Positions 8,704 to 18,272 of a DNA stretch of 64,000 nucleotides are shown one piece after another. Below the pieces are notes generated by a model. The model was not told the DNA's origin. It did not search any database and saw only the letters and a list, made by a program, of their open reading frames with translations. The stretch lies in contig CADAZX010000010.1 in the NCBI GenBank assembly GCA_902792515.1, positions 30,981 through 94,980 of the forward strand. Direction: 5' to 3'. The DNA is from an uncultured Ruminococcus sp. GTDB lineage: Bacteria; Bacillota; Clostridia; UBA1212. The position numbers were made by a program, and so were the translations under genes. The number at the start of each line of letters is the position of its first letter. Within the stretch, counting starts at the first letter, position 1.

Positions 8704-8770
8704 GGAGGCCGGCTGAGGAGCGCGATTTTCGCGGCCGGTGCGACGAAGCTTTTGTATTATGTGATTTTTG

Positions 8771-8799
8771 GCGTCTGTCTTCGCGGCAGGCGCTTTTTT
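8771..8799 (+). terminator. Rho-independent terminator after the radical SAM genes
   Basis: GCGTCTGTC (8771-8779) pairs with GGCAGGCGC (8785-8793), with two G-U pairs and loop TTCGC, followed by six T residues. Confidence 0.85.
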
Positions 8800-8954
8800 G
8801 CATGCTTTGCGCGGTTTTTGCCGTACTTTTGAGCTTGTTTTCCGGCTCAGGCAGTATTTTTAGGCGGCCTCAATAATGCTTCGCGGTTTTGCGCCGGGAA
8901 GCGCCAAAAACACCTTTAAACACCTTTAAAACGCCTTGAAAACGCTAATTTCAA

Positions 8955-8983
8955 TTGATTTTCCGGCCGAAATGTGGTATTAT
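8955..8983 (+). promoter_or_regulatory. Sigma-A type promoter of the DUF368-trmK-nif3 operon
   Basis: TTGATT (8955-8960), 17 bases, TATTAT (8978-8983), with an extended -10 TG directly before it. The promoter covers an upstream in-frame GTG (8974), which argues that the DUF368 gene starts at 9049 instead. Confidence 0.75.
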
Positions 8984-9048
8984 ATATTGGGGTGGTGTGG
9001 AATTCCCGCCGCCCCGGAAAATCATTAACGAAAGCAGGACTTTTCTTT

Positions 9049-10206
9049 ATGCTTCTGACCGCCTTTCACGGATTTTCGATGGCCGTCGCGGATGCCGTTC
9101 CGGGCGTTTCCGGCGGAACCATCGGGTTCATTCTGGGGTTTTACGAAAAATTCATCACCTCGCTTCACGACATCGTGAGCAAAGACAAATCGAAGCGGAA
9201 AGCCGCGCTCATCTACCTTCTGAAACTCGGCGCCGGCTGGATCGTGGGCATCGTTCTGTGCCTCCTTCTGCTGTCAAAACTTTTTGAAACGCACGTTTAC
9301 ATTCTGTGCTCCGCGTTCATCGGACTGACGATCGCCTCCATCCCTTTTATTATAAAAGACGAGATCAAGTGCATCCGCGGGAAATACTACAACCTTGTGT
9401 TCACGCTGCTCGGCGCGGCGCTGGTTGTAGGCGTTGTGATGCTCAGAAAGACGAGCCTCATGTCCGCGAAGATCAGTTTTATCGACGGCCTTGAGCCGTG
9501 GCAGTATTTCTACGTGTTCATCGCGGGCGTCGTCGCTATCGCGGCGATGATACTTCCGGGAATTTCCGGTTCGACGGTGCTGCTCATTTTCGGTACGTAC
9601 GTGCCGGCTGTCGCGGCCGCCGGAGAGGCTTTCCACCTGAGGCTTTCGTGGCACATGATCCTCGGTCTCAGCGCGATGGGGCTCGGCGTTATCGTCGGCG
9701 CTCTCGTGTCTATAAAGGGCATTAAAACGGCGCTTGAGAAGTTCAGAAGCCAGACGGTCTACTGTGTGCTCGGAATGATGCTCGGGTCGATCTACGCGAT
9801 CGCCGTGGGGCCTGAGAGTCTTAAGGAGGCAAAGCCCGCGATGACGCTTGCGATCGGAACGGAGAGCGGGCTCAGAATCGTGCCGTTCCTTGTAGGCGCG
9901 GCAGTTCTCGTGGGACTTGAGCTTATAAGAATTAGCACGGAGAAAAGACTCGCCGCGAAGGGCGGTGCGAACGGACAGGACGCCGGAAACGCGGAAGCTT
10001 CAACCGTTGATGCTTTGGAAACAGACGTTGACGCCGCTCTTGAGGAGGAAGTCGAAGAGGCTGTCGAAAACACTCTCGAAGAGGCGATCGCAGGAGCGGG
10101 AGCCGCCGAGGGCGTTTTCGTGGAGACCGGCGAGACGTTCGGGAGCGTTGAAGGGGCCGCCGGAGAGAGCGGACTTTCCGAGGCGCCGGGAGATGATGAG
10201 TCGTGA
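9049..10206 (+). CDS. popT: DUF368 polyprenyl-phosphate transporter (PopT family)
   Basis: A polytopic membrane protein of the DUF368 family. Family members (PopT) are reported to recycle undecaprenyl phosphate across the cytoplasmic membrane during envelope synthesis. The two hallmark repeats are visible: AVPGVSGGTIGFILGFYE near the N-terminus and ILPGISGSTVLLIFGTY in the middle, with about eight hydrophobic segments. The last 70 residues are a hydrophilic, Glu/Ala/Gly-rich tail that is unusual for the family. The ATG at 9049 with GCAGGA upstream is chosen because the longer frame would start inside the promoter. Its stop overlaps the start of trmK in GTGA. The uppS gene at 29355 makes the lipid it would handle. 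Confidence 0.85.
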   Translation: MLLTAFHGFSMAVADAVPGVSGGTIGFILGFYEKFITSLHDIVSKDKSKRKAALIYLLKLGAGWIVGIVLCLLLLSKLFETHVYILCSAFIGLTIASIPFIIKDEIKCIRGKYYNLVFTLLGAALVVGVVMLRKTSLMSAKISFIDGLEPWQYFYVFIAGVVAIAAMILPGISGSTVLLIFGTYVPAVAAAGEAFHLRLSWHMILGLSAMGLGVIVGALVSIKGIKTALEKFRSQTVYCVLGMMLGSIYAIAVGPESLKEAKPAMTLAIGTESGLRIVPFLVGAAVLVGLELIRISTEKRLAAKGGANGQDAGNAEASTVDALETDVDAALEEEVEEAVENTLEEAIAGAGAAEGVFVETGETFGSVEGAAGESGLSEAPGDDES

Positions 10207-10940
10207 GAGACGGCGTTCTTTCCTCAAGACTTACTTTTGTAAAAAAGATCGCGGGAACGTGCGGGACGGTTGCCGACATAGGGACAGACCACGCGCTGCT
10301 TCCGATCTCGATGGTGGCGGAGGGCTGCGCGGAAAATGCGATTTTGACCGACGTCAGAAAAGGACCGCTTGAGGCCGCCGTCAGGGGCATAGAAAAGTAC
10401 TGCCCGGAGAAGCGTGGCGAGTTCGAGCTGAGGCATGGGAACGGCCTTTCGGTGCTTGAACCCGGCGAGGCTGACGTGATCACGGTTTGCGGCATGGGCG
10501 GACTCCTTATAGCGGAGATACTTGAAGCGTCGCCGGAGGTCGCGAAAGCGTGTCCGAAGCTCGTTTTGCAGCCGAATACGTGCGTCGGCGAGCTGAGGCG
10601 TTTTCTGTGGGATAACGGATACGCGATAACTGCTGAGCAGGGGCTCGCGGAGGCGGGTCATCCGTACGCGATTATTCAGTGCAGATACACGGGCGAAAAG
10701 AGGGCGCGCGCGGGCGGCGACGTTGTAAACGCGGTTCGCGAATACCTCGGAGACCTGATGGGAACGGAACCCGACAGGGACGACCTGAAATACTTTTCGC
10801 TCATTTCAAAAAAAGCCGCGAGAGTCGTCGCGGCAATAAGAAGCGCCGGAACGGAGACGTCCGTAAGGGACGCGGAGAGGATCGCGTTTTACGAGGCGGT
10901 TCTCGCGGAGACGGCGCGAATTACCGGAGGTACATTATGA
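10203..10940 (+). CDS. trmK: tRNA (adenine(22)-N1)-methyltransferase TrmK
   Basis: TrmK methylates N1 of A22 in the D-loop of tRNAs in Gram-positive bacteria, using SAM. The SAM-binding motif VADIGTDHALLPI is at residues 23-35, and the family's VCGMGGLLI and LQPNT strands follow, leading into the C-terminal helical domain. The 245-residue length is normal. It starts with GTG overlapping the stop of the DUF368 gene and ends in ATGA, overlapping the Nif3-like gene, so all three are translationally coupled. The trmK-nif3 pairing is common in Firmicutes. Confidence 0.92.
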   Translation: MRDGVLSSRLTFVKKIAGTCGTVADIGTDHALLPISMVAEGCAENAILTDVRKGPLEAAVRGIEKYCPEKRGEFELRHGNGLSVLEPGEADVITVCGMGGLLIAEILEASPEVAKACPKLVLQPNTCVGELRRFLWDNGYAITAEQGLAEAGHPYAIIQCRYTGEKRARAGGDVVNAVREYLGDLMGTEPDRDDLKYFSLISKKAARVVAAIRSAGTETSVRDAERIAFYEAVLAETARITGGTL

Positions 10941-11752
10941 GACACAGCGACATAATTGATTGGATCGAAGTTTTCGCACCGGTTGAGACCGCCTGCGAGT
11001 GGGATAACGTGGGACTTATGGCGGGAAGCCGCGACGACGTTACGCGCGGGGTGATATTCTGCCTCGACCTCACAGCCGACATTCTGGACAAGGCGGCGCG
11101 CGCCGGAATCAACCTCATTGTGACGCACCATCCGCTCATTTTCGACCGCGAGGCGGAAATAAAGCCGGACAGCGTTCTCGGAAAGAAGCTCGCGACCATC
11201 GCGGAGAAGAAGATCACTGTCTACTCGGCGCACACTAATCTTGACTACGCGCGCGGCGGCATCAACGACGTTTTCGCTTCCAGGCTCGGCCTTGTGAAAA
11301 TGAAGACTGATCAGGACGGCCTCCACAGGTTCGGCGACCTTCCCGGCCCGAGAGCCGTTAGCGAATTCGTCGACGAGAAGACCGCGGACTTCAACAGCTT
11401 CAACAGCAAGGTCGTGCTTCCGGACTCGATGTCTCCGGACGACAACGTCGTGAGAGCGGGCGTCTGCTGCGGTTCGTTCGACGGCGAGACAGACTGGCTT
11501 GTCAGGAACGGCGTCGACATTCTTGTCACGGGCGAGATGAAGCACCACCACGCGATTCTTCTTAAAGAACTCGGCATCGCGGCGCTTGAACTCGGCCACT
11601 ACGAAACCGAGATCGACGGAGTGAAATCGCTGGCGGCGCACGTGAAAAAGAGCCTCGAGTCGCAACTTCAGCAGGACAAGGTCTCGGTCAAGATCGCATC
11701 GAAAACGAACCCATACTGCGACATTCTCTTCCTCGAGGAGAACGGACTCTGA
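10937..11752 (+). CDS. Nif3-like dinuclear metal centre protein (GTP cyclohydrolase I type 2 family)
   Basis: A member of the Nif3/YqfO family, cytosolic proteins with a dinuclear metal site and no settled function. Visible family features are CEWDNVGLMAGS, the metal-binding VTHHPLIF, VYSAHTNLDYARGGIND, VLVTGEMKHHHA and LGHYETE. At 271 residues it is the short form without the PII-like inserted domain. The ATG at 10937 overlaps the trmK stop in ATGA and GGAGG lies 8 bases upstream; the open frame continues upstream inside trmK but is not coding there. Confidence 0.92.
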   Translation: MRHSDIIDWIEVFAPVETACEWDNVGLMAGSRDDVTRGVIFCLDLTADILDKAARAGINLIVTHHPLIFDREAEIKPDSVLGKKLATIAEKKITVYSAHTNLDYARGGINDVFASRLGLVKMKTDQDGLHRFGDLPGPRAVSEFVDEKTADFNSFNSKVVLPDSMSPDDNVVRAGVCCGSFDGETDWLVRNGVDILVTGEMKHHHAILLKELGIAALELGHYETEIDGVKSLAAHVKKSLESQLQQDKVSVKIASKTNPYCDILFLEENGL

Positions 11753-11853
11753 TCAATTGCTAAAACCGCCGCGAAGGGCAAAAAGCGCGGCGAGCCGCCG
11801 GATTAAAAACGGCGAAAAATCCATAAATTAAGGTAAAAACGAAAAGGCGTAAA

Positions 11854-12870
11854 ATGGCTGAAGTCATCACACTCGGAATAGAGAGCAGCTGTGACGAGAC
11901 GTCCGCTGCGGTTGCGGTAAACGGGCGGAAAATACTCTCGAACGTTATCGCGTCGTCGCTGGACCTTCACAGGCAGTACGGCGGCGTCGTTCCGGAGATC
12001 GCGTCGCGCAAGCACCTGGAGTTCATAATTCCGGTCATCGACAGCGCGATTAAAGAGGCGGGAATCGAGCCTTCGCGGATCGACGCGATCGGCGTGACTT
12101 ACGGACCCGGCCTCGTGGGGGGACTTCTTGTCGGACTCATGGCCGCGAAGGGACTCGCGTTTTCGCTCGGAAAGCCTCTTGTAGGCGTCCACCACCTCGA
12201 AGGCCACATAGCGGCGAATTTTCCGGAAAATCCCGGGCTGGAGCCTCCGTTCACGGCGCTCGTGGCGTCGGGCGGCCACTCGCACATCGTCCTTGTCGAG
12301 GACTACGGAAAGTACAAAATCGTGGGCAGAACGCGCGACGACGCCGCGGGAGAGGCGTACGACAAGTGCGCGAGGGAACTCGGCCTCGGCTACCCGGGCG
12401 GCCCCGTGATCGACAGAACCGCGAAAAACGGCGATCCGCACGCGTTCGATTTTCCGCGTACAAGATTCAAGGATTCGTACGATTTCAGCTTTTCCGGCAT
12501 CAAGACAGCCGTTCTCAACTGCGTCAACCGCATGAGGATGAAGGGCGAGGAGATACCTGTAGCCGACGTCTGCGCGTCGTTCCAGCACGCGGTCTGCTCG
12601 GTCCTGTGCGATAATACTTTTAAAGCGGCACGCGCGAACGGTACGGACACAGTTGTGCTCGCCGGCGGCGTCGCCGCCAACTCGTGCCTGCGGGCGATGT
12701 TCGAAAAGACTGCCGCATCGCGAAAAATGAAATTCTACCGTCCGTCGCCTGTTCTGTGCACGGACAACGGCGCGATGATCGCGTGCGCCGCGTACTACGC
12801 CTTTTTGAACGGCCGCGTATCCGGTGACAATCTGAACGCCGCCGCCTCGCTTTCGCTCGAGGATATTTGA
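11854..12870 (+). CDS. tsaD: tRNA threonylcarbamoyltransferase TsaD
   Basis: TsaD is the catalytic ASKHA subunit that transfers the threonylcarbamoyl group to A37 of tRNA. The opening [14 protein letters not shown], the metal-binding HHLEGH (His114 and His118 of residues 113-118), [10 protein letters not shown], the [10 protein letters not shown] stretch and the [12 protein letters not shown] phosphate loop are all intact. The 338-residue length is typical. It is separated by about 10 kb from tsaE and tsaB, whereas in many Firmicutes they adjoin. AAGGCG precedes the ATG. The gap of 101 bases upstream holds no clear promoter, so it may be read from the DUF368 promoter. Confidence 0.95.
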   Translation: MAEVITLGIESSCDETSAAVAVNGRKILSNVIASSLDLHRQYGGVVPEIASRKHLEFIIPVIDSAIKEAGIEPSRIDAIGVTYGPGLVGGLLVGLMAAKGLAFSLGKPLVGVHHLEGHIAANFPENPGLEPPFTALVASGGHSHIVLVEDYGKYKIVGRTRDDAAGEAYDKCARELGLGYPGGPVIDRTAKNGDPHAFDFPRTRFKDSYDFSFSGIKTAVLNCVNRMRMKGEEIPVADVCASFQHAVCSVLCDNTFKAARANGTDTVVLAGGVAANSCLRAMFEKTAASRKMKFYRPSPVLCTDNGAMIACAAYYAFLNGRVSGDNLNAAASLSLEDI

Positions 12871-12980
12871 TTTTGAAAAACAGAGCGGCCTTTACCGGTG
12901 TTGGCGTTTGAACGCGCTGCTTGCGCGACGCTTCACGGCCATAAAACGCGCGGATTACGCAGTCGCCGCTCTTAAACTAT

Positions 12981-12985
12981 GGAGG
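12981..12985 (+). promoter_or_regulatory. Shine-Dalgarno site that fixes a TTG start
   Basis: GGAGG lies nine bases before the TTG at 12995 and marks it as the exonuclease start; the open frame otherwise continues to 12908. Confidence 0.7.
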
Positions 12986-12994
12986 ACAAGTCCA

Positions 12995-14284
12995 TTGATA
13001 CATGTTTTTATTGACCTCGAATTCTGCACATGCTTCAGAAAGAGTTCTCCGCTCCGCACCGAGACTATCGAAATAGGCGCGGTAAAGCTCGACTCCGAAC
13101 TGAATTTCGCGGGAGAGTTCGACCGGCTCGTGAGACCCGATTTCGCGAAGTCGATCCCCTCGACCGAGCGTAACCTGACCGGAATCACCTGGAACATGGT
13201 GGAAAACGAGAAGTCGTTTTTCGACGTAATAGACGATTTTTTCCGCTGGGTAGGTCCGGAAGAGGAGTATCTGATCTACTCCTGGTCCGCGAACGACGCC
13301 GTCCAGTGCCTCAGAGAGTCGCGCGTTAAGGGCTACCCGCTCACGGAAATGGGCGTTTTCGACCGCTGGATAGACCTTCAGAAGGTGTTTATGACGGCTG
13401 TCGGCGTTAAAAACCAGATCTCGCTTGAGCGCGCGATCGAGATGGCCGACCTGTATTTTTCGGGAGTGGCGCACAGAGCCGACGTGGACGCGTACAACAC
13501 CGCGAGACTTTACCGCTACTGCATGAGCGTTAACACGGTCGACCTGAAGCCCGTCACGCTCGGAAGCCTCAGCGGCGACTATCAAAGGGACAGCGACCTT
13601 GCGCTCGGCGTAAGGCGGAAACCCTCGTCCTCGCAGGGAAGGGCGTCCGGAAGAGCGGCAGGGAACGGCACCGGAAAGCACGCCGCCCGCGGAAGGATCG
13701 ATAATAATCAAGAGCACAGACCCGGAGCAAGAAACGTCGCCGCCAGCTTTTCGGACGGACCGCTTTCCGCACCGGCAGCAGGCGCGGGTGAGGCTCAGAA
13801 GGCTGCTAAAAAGAAGCACCGCGGAGGCAGAAAACACAAGAAGCCGGCAACGGTTCAGCCTGTTGAAAACGTTCAGCTCTCCGGAAACGTTCAGCCTGAG
13901 AAGCAGCCGGAAAAGCAACCGGAAAAACAGCCGGAGAAGCAACCGGAAAAGCAACCGGAAAAACAGCCGGAGGAGCGTATAATTACTGTCACGCCGGCGG
14001 AACCTGTTCAAGAACCTTTAAAAGAAGAGCCCGCGCAGACGGAAAAGCCCGCGACTCATAAAAAGACAAGATCCGCTTCACCGCGCAAAAAGGTTGTTAA
14101 AAACGAACCCGAGTCGACACCGGCCGGGACCGCGCAGGAAATTGAGCCGGACAGGGGCGTTTCCGCTCCGGAAGGCCGTCCGGACGAAGCCGTGATCAAG
14201 GTGAAGAAGCCGAGGAAAAGAGCTTCTTCCGCGAAAAAGACGTCCGCCCCGGAAAAGACGGCGGAAAATCCCGGAAATACATAA
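12995..14284 (+). CDS. DEDDh 3'-5' exonuclease with a long basic/acidic low-complexity tail
   Basis: Residues 1 to about 190 are a DnaQ-like exonuclease: Exo I is FIDLEF (Asp7, Glu9), Exo II lies around YSWSAND, and Exo III is HRADVDAYN with the HxxxxD arrangement. Similar stand-alone proteins are annotated as exonuclease or sporulation inhibitor KapD-like. Residues from about 200 to 429 are disordered, rich in Lys, Glu, Pro and Ala, and include six EKQP repeats around 13897-13971. The TTG start is set by GGAGG nine bases upstream. The tail resembles nucleic-acid-binding extensions, which is inference. It lies 124 bases after tsaD. Confidence 0.75.
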   Translation: MIHVFIDLEFCTCFRKSSPLRTETIEIGAVKLDSELNFAGEFDRLVRPDFAKSIPSTERNLTGITWNMVENEKSFFDVIDDFFRWVGPEEEYLIYSWSANDAVQCLRESRVKGYPLTEMGVFDRWIDLQKVFMTAVGVKNQISLERAIEMADLYFSGVAHRADVDAYNTARLYRYCMSVNTVDLKPVTLGSLSGDYQRDSDLALGVRRKPSSSQGRASGRAAGNGTGKHAARGRIDNNQEHRPGARNVAASFSDGPLSAPAAGAGEAQKAAKKKHRGGRKHKKPATVQPVENVQLSGNVQPEKQPEKQPEKQPEKQPEKQPEKQPEERIITVTPAEPVQEPLKEEPAQTEKPATHKKTRSASPRKKVVKNEPESTPAGTAQEIEPDRGVSAPEGRPDEAVIKVKKPRKRASSAKKTSAPEKTAENPGNT

Positions 14285-14304
14285 AAAACGGTGCGAAATA
14301 GTAC

Positions 14305-14333
14305 GTGATTATTTCCGCACGACGTGATATAAT
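14305..14333 (+). promoter_or_regulatory. Extended -10 promoter of the zinc-ribbon gene
   Basis: A perfect TATAAT (14328-14333) with an extended TGA directly upstream and a weak -35 (GTGATT, 14305-14310) 17 bases away. A 90-base leader follows. Confidence 0.65.
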
Positions 14334-14423
14334 GGAGGCAGACAGAGAATTGCCTTCAGAGAAGAAGATACCGGATCGTTTTAGGCCGGAACTGACAGCT
14401 ATTTTAGAGAGAGAGGAATTTCG

Positions 14424-15722
14424 ATGGCAACGGTTGAGTATAAATGCCCTAACTGCGCCGCGCCGCTCGTTTTTGACGCAGCTTGCAAAACCGTAAGGTG
14501 CGAATTCTGCGAGAGCACGTTCGACGTGGACGAGGTTACCGCGAATTCAAAAAAGGCGGCAAGGCACGAGACTTCGAAAATCGACGACGAGTACATAGAA
14601 GGCGAAAAAGCCGAGGAGTACTGGAAAAAAGTTACAGCGAAAACCGCGGGCTACAGCTGCCCTTCGTGCGGCGGCGCGATCATCGGAACGGTCGACTCCG
14701 CGGCGCTTTTCTGTCCGTATTGCGGCAACCCGGCTATCATTGAGAGCTCGATCGAGGGCGTTTTCAAGCCGGATTTCATAATTCCGTTCGTGAAGACGAA
14801 GGAGGACGCGATCAAGGCGTACAACGATTTCCTCGGCGACGGGAAGTACCTTCCGAAGGTTTTCCGCGACAGCCACGCCGTAGACAAGGTCTCGGGCGTT
14901 TACGTACCTTACCACCTTCTCTCGTGCGACGTCAGCGCCGGTTCGGTATATAAGGGCGAGATCGTCGAAAAATGGTCCGACAGTGACTACGATTACGAGA
15001 AAACCGACACGTACGAGAACAGGCGCGCCGGCACAATGTCGTTCGTGAGGATTCCCGCGGACGCGTCGTCATCCATCGACGACGACTTCATGGAGACGAT
15101 AGAACCGTTCGACTACTCGGGACTCACCGAATTCAAGGACGTCTACCTGTCCGGTTTCTGGGCCGACAAATACGACCTGACGCCCGAGCAGTGCCAGGAG
15201 GTCACGGACAAGCGCATCGCCAACACTGTCGACTCCATATTCCTCGACTCGGTCTCCCAAAAGGGCTTCACCAGCGTCTCCCGCACCGGCGCCCTTAACG
15301 TCGACGTCCGCAACAGAAAATACGCCTACGCGCTTCTGCCCGTGTGGCTCCTCAGAACAAAGTACAACAACGAATTTTACTACTTCGCGATGAACGGCCA
15401 GACGGGAAAGGTTGCCGCGAAAATGCCGGTCGACCGCTCAAAGGTCAAAAAGAAATCGCTCGGAATCGGCGCAATCGCGCTCGCTGCCGGCGCGCTTCTC
15501 GGCTATATTATAAACGGCGTCTGGGCTGCGCTCATTCTGGGCTTGCTCGCGGGACTTATCGCTTTCTTCGCGGCTTTCGGCACGCTCGGCTCGCACCTCA
15601 ACAACGTCAGGAACAACTACTACGCCGACAGCTACGCGGGCGGAAGGATGAACTTCACCGTAAGCGACGACGTGTTCAAGACGACGTTCACGAGGCGTTC
15701 CGCAAGACCGAAGCGGGAATGA
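14424..15722 (+). CDS. Zinc-ribbon membrane protein (TFIIB-type ribbon, often mislabelled PriA-like)
   Basis: The 432-residue product opens with two zinc ribbons: CPNC...CEFC (residues 8-30) and CPSCGG...CPYC (about 79-101). A long soluble region follows, and two adjacent hydrophobic segments (about 350-395, IGAIALAAGALLGYIINGVWAALILGLLAGLIAFF in outline) anchor the C-terminus. Homologues are widespread in Clostridia without an assigned role and are sometimes wrongly annotated as helicase PriA; no helicase motif is present. The ATG has AGAGAGAGGAA upstream and its own extended -10 promoter. It is likely a membrane-associated stress or envelope factor, but this is only inference. Confidence 0.75.
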   Translation: MATVEYKCPNCAAPLVFDAACKTVRCEFCESTFDVDEVTANSKKAARHETSKIDDEYIEGEKAEEYWKKVTAKTAGYSCPSCGGAIIGTVDSAALFCPYCGNPAIIESSIEGVFKPDFIIPFVKTKEDAIKAYNDFLGDGKYLPKVFRDSHAVDKVSGVYVPYHLLSCDVSAGSVYKGEIVEKWSDSDYDYEKTDTYENRRAGTMSFVRIPADASSSIDDDFMETIEPFDYSGLTEFKDVYLSGFWADKYDLTPEQCQEVTDKRIANTVDSIFLDSVSQKGFTSVSRTGALNVDVRNRKYAYALLPVWLLRTKYNNEFYYFAMNGQTGKVAAKMPVDRSKVKKKSLGIGAIALAAGALLGYIINGVWAALILGLLAGLIAFFAAFGTLGSHLNNVRNNYYADSYAGGRMNFTVSDDVFKTTFTRRSARPKRE

Positions 15723-15805
15723 TGCAAACGAGCGCGTTTTTACCTTAATTTAGAGAAAATAACCGGCCGTAAAAAGCCGGATCAAAAACGAGGGGAATGA
15801 CTTAA

Positions 15806-16954
15806 ATGGCAAGAAAGAACATGATTGCGATGATACTGGCCGGCGGTCAGGGAAGCCGGCTCAGCCCGATGACCAAGGTGATGGCCAAGCCTGCCGTCTC
15901 CTTCGGAGGAAAGTACAAGATCATCGACTTTGCCCTGAGTAACTGCTCGAACTCCGGTATCGACACAGTCGGAATTCTGACGCAGTTCAAGCCGCAGGCG
16001 CTCAACTCGCACATCGGAATCGGCACGCCATGGGACCTCGACAGGGTTCACGGCGGTGTCGCCATGCTTCCGCCTTACATGAGCGAGCAGGGCGGCGACT
16101 GGTACAAGGGAACCGCCAACGCGGTCTACCAGAACCTGACGTTCTGCGACCAGTACGATCCGGAGTACCTTCTGATCCTTTCCGGCGACCACATCTACAA
16201 AATGGACTACCGCGAGATGCTCTCTCAGCATATAGCGGCGAACGCGGCAGCGACGATCGCGGTCATCAACGTCCCGATCGAGGAGGCGTCGCGCTTCGGC
16301 ATCATGAACACCGACAGCGACGGAAAGATCGTTGAGTTCGAGGAGAAACCGAAGCACCCGAAGAGCACGCTCGCGTCGATGGGCATCTACATTTTCACCT
16401 ACAGAACGCTTCGCGAGTACCTTATCCGCGACGCCGAAAACCCGGATTCCGACAACGATTTCGGCAAGAATATCATTCCCGCTATGCTCGCGAACGGCGA
16501 GACGCTTGTCGCGTACGAGTTCAAGGGCTACTGGAAGGACGTCGGAACTATCCAGAGCTTCTGGGAGGCCAATATGGACCTTCTCAGCGTCGACAATGAG
16601 GTCAGGCTTTTCGACACGAGCTGGAAGCTTTTCACGCAGGTCAAGGTCAGGCCCTCGCAGTACATCGGAACCGACGCGGTCATCAGCGACAGCATCATTA
16701 CAGAAGGCTGCTACGTCGACGGCGAGGTGAGGCACTCGATCCTCTTCCCGGGCTGCCGCGTCGAAAAGGGCGCTCGCATAGTCGACTCTATTATAATGGA
16801 GGATACGGTGATAGAGGGGAACGTTATCGTGAACAAGGCGATCGTTCTCGAGGGTTCGCACATCAAGGCCAGCAACGTCATCGGGGACGGAAACGAGATC
16901 GCGGTCATCGAGGCGCATACGGTTCTCGAACCGAATTTCAGCGGAAAGATATAA
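15806..16954 (+). CDS. glgC: Glucose-1-phosphate adenylyltransferase, catalytic subunit GlgC
   Basis: GlgC makes ADP-glucose from glucose-1-phosphate and ATP, the committed step of glycogen synthesis. The nucleotide-binding loop [13 protein letters not shown] is at residues 12-24, followed by [15 protein letters not shown], the [13 protein letters not shown] active-site segment and the FEEKP glucose-1-phosphate site. The C-terminal left-handed beta-helix has hexapeptide repeats. Length 382 is typical of the Firmicutes GlgC. A GAGGGGAATG site precedes the ATG. glgD follows after 22 bases, indicating a heteromeric GlgC-GlgD enzyme. Confidence 0.96.
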   Translation: MARKNMIAMILAGGQGSRLSPMTKVMAKPAVSFGGKYKIIDFALSNCSNSGIDTVGILTQFKPQALNSHIGIGTPWDLDRVHGGVAMLPPYMSEQGGDWYKGTANAVYQNLTFCDQYDPEYLLILSGDHIYKMDYREMLSQHIAANAAATIAVINVPIEEASRFGIMNTDSDGKIVEFEEKPKHPKSTLASMGIYIFTYRTLREYLIRDAENPDSDNDFGKNIIPAMLANGETLVAYEFKGYWKDVGTIQSFWEANMDLLSVDNEVRLFDTSWKLFTQVKVRPSQYIGTDAVISDSIITEGCYVDGEVRHSILFPGCRVEKGARIVDSIIMEDTVIEGNVIVNKAIVLEGSHIKASNVIGDGNEIAVIEAHTVLEPNFSGKI

Positions 16955-16976
16955 GAAGGGAGCAGAGAGGGACAAT

Positions 16977-18095
16977 ATGAGCAAGGATTATATGGCAATA
17001 TTCAACCTCGCGGAGGACGAGAGCGACATTAAGGCGCTGACCGCAAAGCGTTCGATTGCGTCTGTTCCGATCGGAAGCCGGTTCAGAGTTATCGACTTCA
17101 TGCTCTCGAACGTAGTAAACGCGGGCGTCACGAACGTCGGCATTTTCACCGACACAAACTCGAGATCGCTTGTCGACCATATAGGCGACGGAAAACCCTG
17201 GGACCTCAACCGCAAAAACGACGGTCTGTTCCTGTTCAACCACCGCCTGCTCGACATCGCCAACTTCGACACGAAAATACTCCAGAACAACATGGAGTAC
17301 CTTTTCCGCAGCCAGAGCGACAGCGTGATACTCACGTCGTCATACATGGTCTGCAACATCGACCTCAAAAAGGTCATCAAGTCGCACGAATCTTCCGGTG
17401 CGGACGTGACTGTCGTCTACACGGAGACGAACAACGCCGACAGGGAGTTCCTGAACTGCTACACCGTCGAGGTCGACGAGGAGCACCACGCCGTGACCGG
17501 AATCGGCAAGAACATCGGATACATTCCGCACGCGTCGATCTGCATGGAGATCTTCATCCTGAAGAAGAACATGCTCATCAGCCTGATTCAGGAAAACGCG
17601 CGCAACAGAAAGTTCAACGACTTCTACGCGCTGCTTCTCAGCAAGCTGAAGGTGCTCAATTTCAACGCCTACAAGTTCGAGGGCTACGTCTCCTGCATAA
17701 ACAGTAAATCCGGCTATTTTAAGGCAAATATGGACATGCTGAACCAGGACGTTTCCAGGGAACTTTTCCAGAGCGAGAGACCGATCTACACGAAAATCAA
17801 GGACGAGCCGCCCACGATTTACGTAAACGGCTGCTCTGTTTCCAACTCGCTTGTCGCAGACGGTACGATCATTCGGGGCACCGTGCGCAACAGTATCATC
17901 GGGCGGTTCGCTGTCGTCGAAGAGGGGGCTGTCGTCGAGAACAGCATCATCCTCCAGAACGTCAGGGTTTGCTCGGGCGCGCACCTGTCCGGGGCGATCA
18001 TCGACAAGAACGTCGTCATCTCCGAAAACGCACAGTTCAGAGGGGACGAGTATTTCCCGACGATTGTCGAAAAGCGGAATATCTACCTGCCGTAA
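16977..18095 (+). CDS. glgD: Glucose-1-phosphate adenylyltransferase regulatory subunit GlgD
   Basis: GlgD is the non-catalytic partner that raises GlgC activity in Firmicutes. The fold matches GlgC throughout, with SIASVPIGSRFRVIDFMLSN aligning to the GlgC sugar-phosphate region. The N-terminal GGxGxRL loop is replaced by NLAEDESDIKAL and the catalytic DH-containing loop by SSYMVCNID, as is normal for GlgD. Length 372 is typical. It lies 22 bases after glgC and 177 bases before glgA with no clear terminator between, so the glycogen genes are probably co-transcribed. Confidence 0.95.
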   Translation: MSKDYMAIFNLAEDESDIKALTAKRSIASVPIGSRFRVIDFMLSNVVNAGVTNVGIFTDTNSRSLVDHIGDGKPWDLNRKNDGLFLFNHRLLDIANFDTKILQNNMEYLFRSQSDSVILTSSYMVCNIDLKKVIKSHESSGADVTVVYTETNNADREFLNCYTVEVDEEHHAVTGIGKNIGYIPHASICMEIFILKKNMLISLIQENARNRKFNDFYALLLSKLKVLNFNAYKFEGYVSCINSKSGYFKANMDMLNQDVSRELFQSERPIYTKIKDEPPTIYVNGCSVSNSLVADGTIIRGTVRNSIIGRFAVVEEGAVVENSIILQNVRVCSGAHLSGAIIDKNVVISENAQFRGDEYFPTIVEKRNIYLP

Positions 18096-18272
18096 GCGTA
18101 GGTTTATTACCGCTGATTTCCCGCTTCGAAATCATTTCAAAAAAAGACACGCGCGTTTAGCTTCGGCGACGGCGCGGAATTCACAAAATAAAGGCTGCCG
18201 GCCGAAACCGGAGAAGGGATCCCGCAAGGGCTCTGAAACGGACGAGGTTCAGGCTGCCGGAACGGAGAATAC

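Larger units (their letters stand above)
8704..9048. other. 345-base intergenic region with terminator, short direct repeat and promoter
   Basis: No gene was found. It holds a terminator (8771-8799), two adjacent copies of CACCTTTAAA (8911-8930) with a third related AACGCCTTGAAA copy, and the promoter at 8955-8983. Confidence 0.7.
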
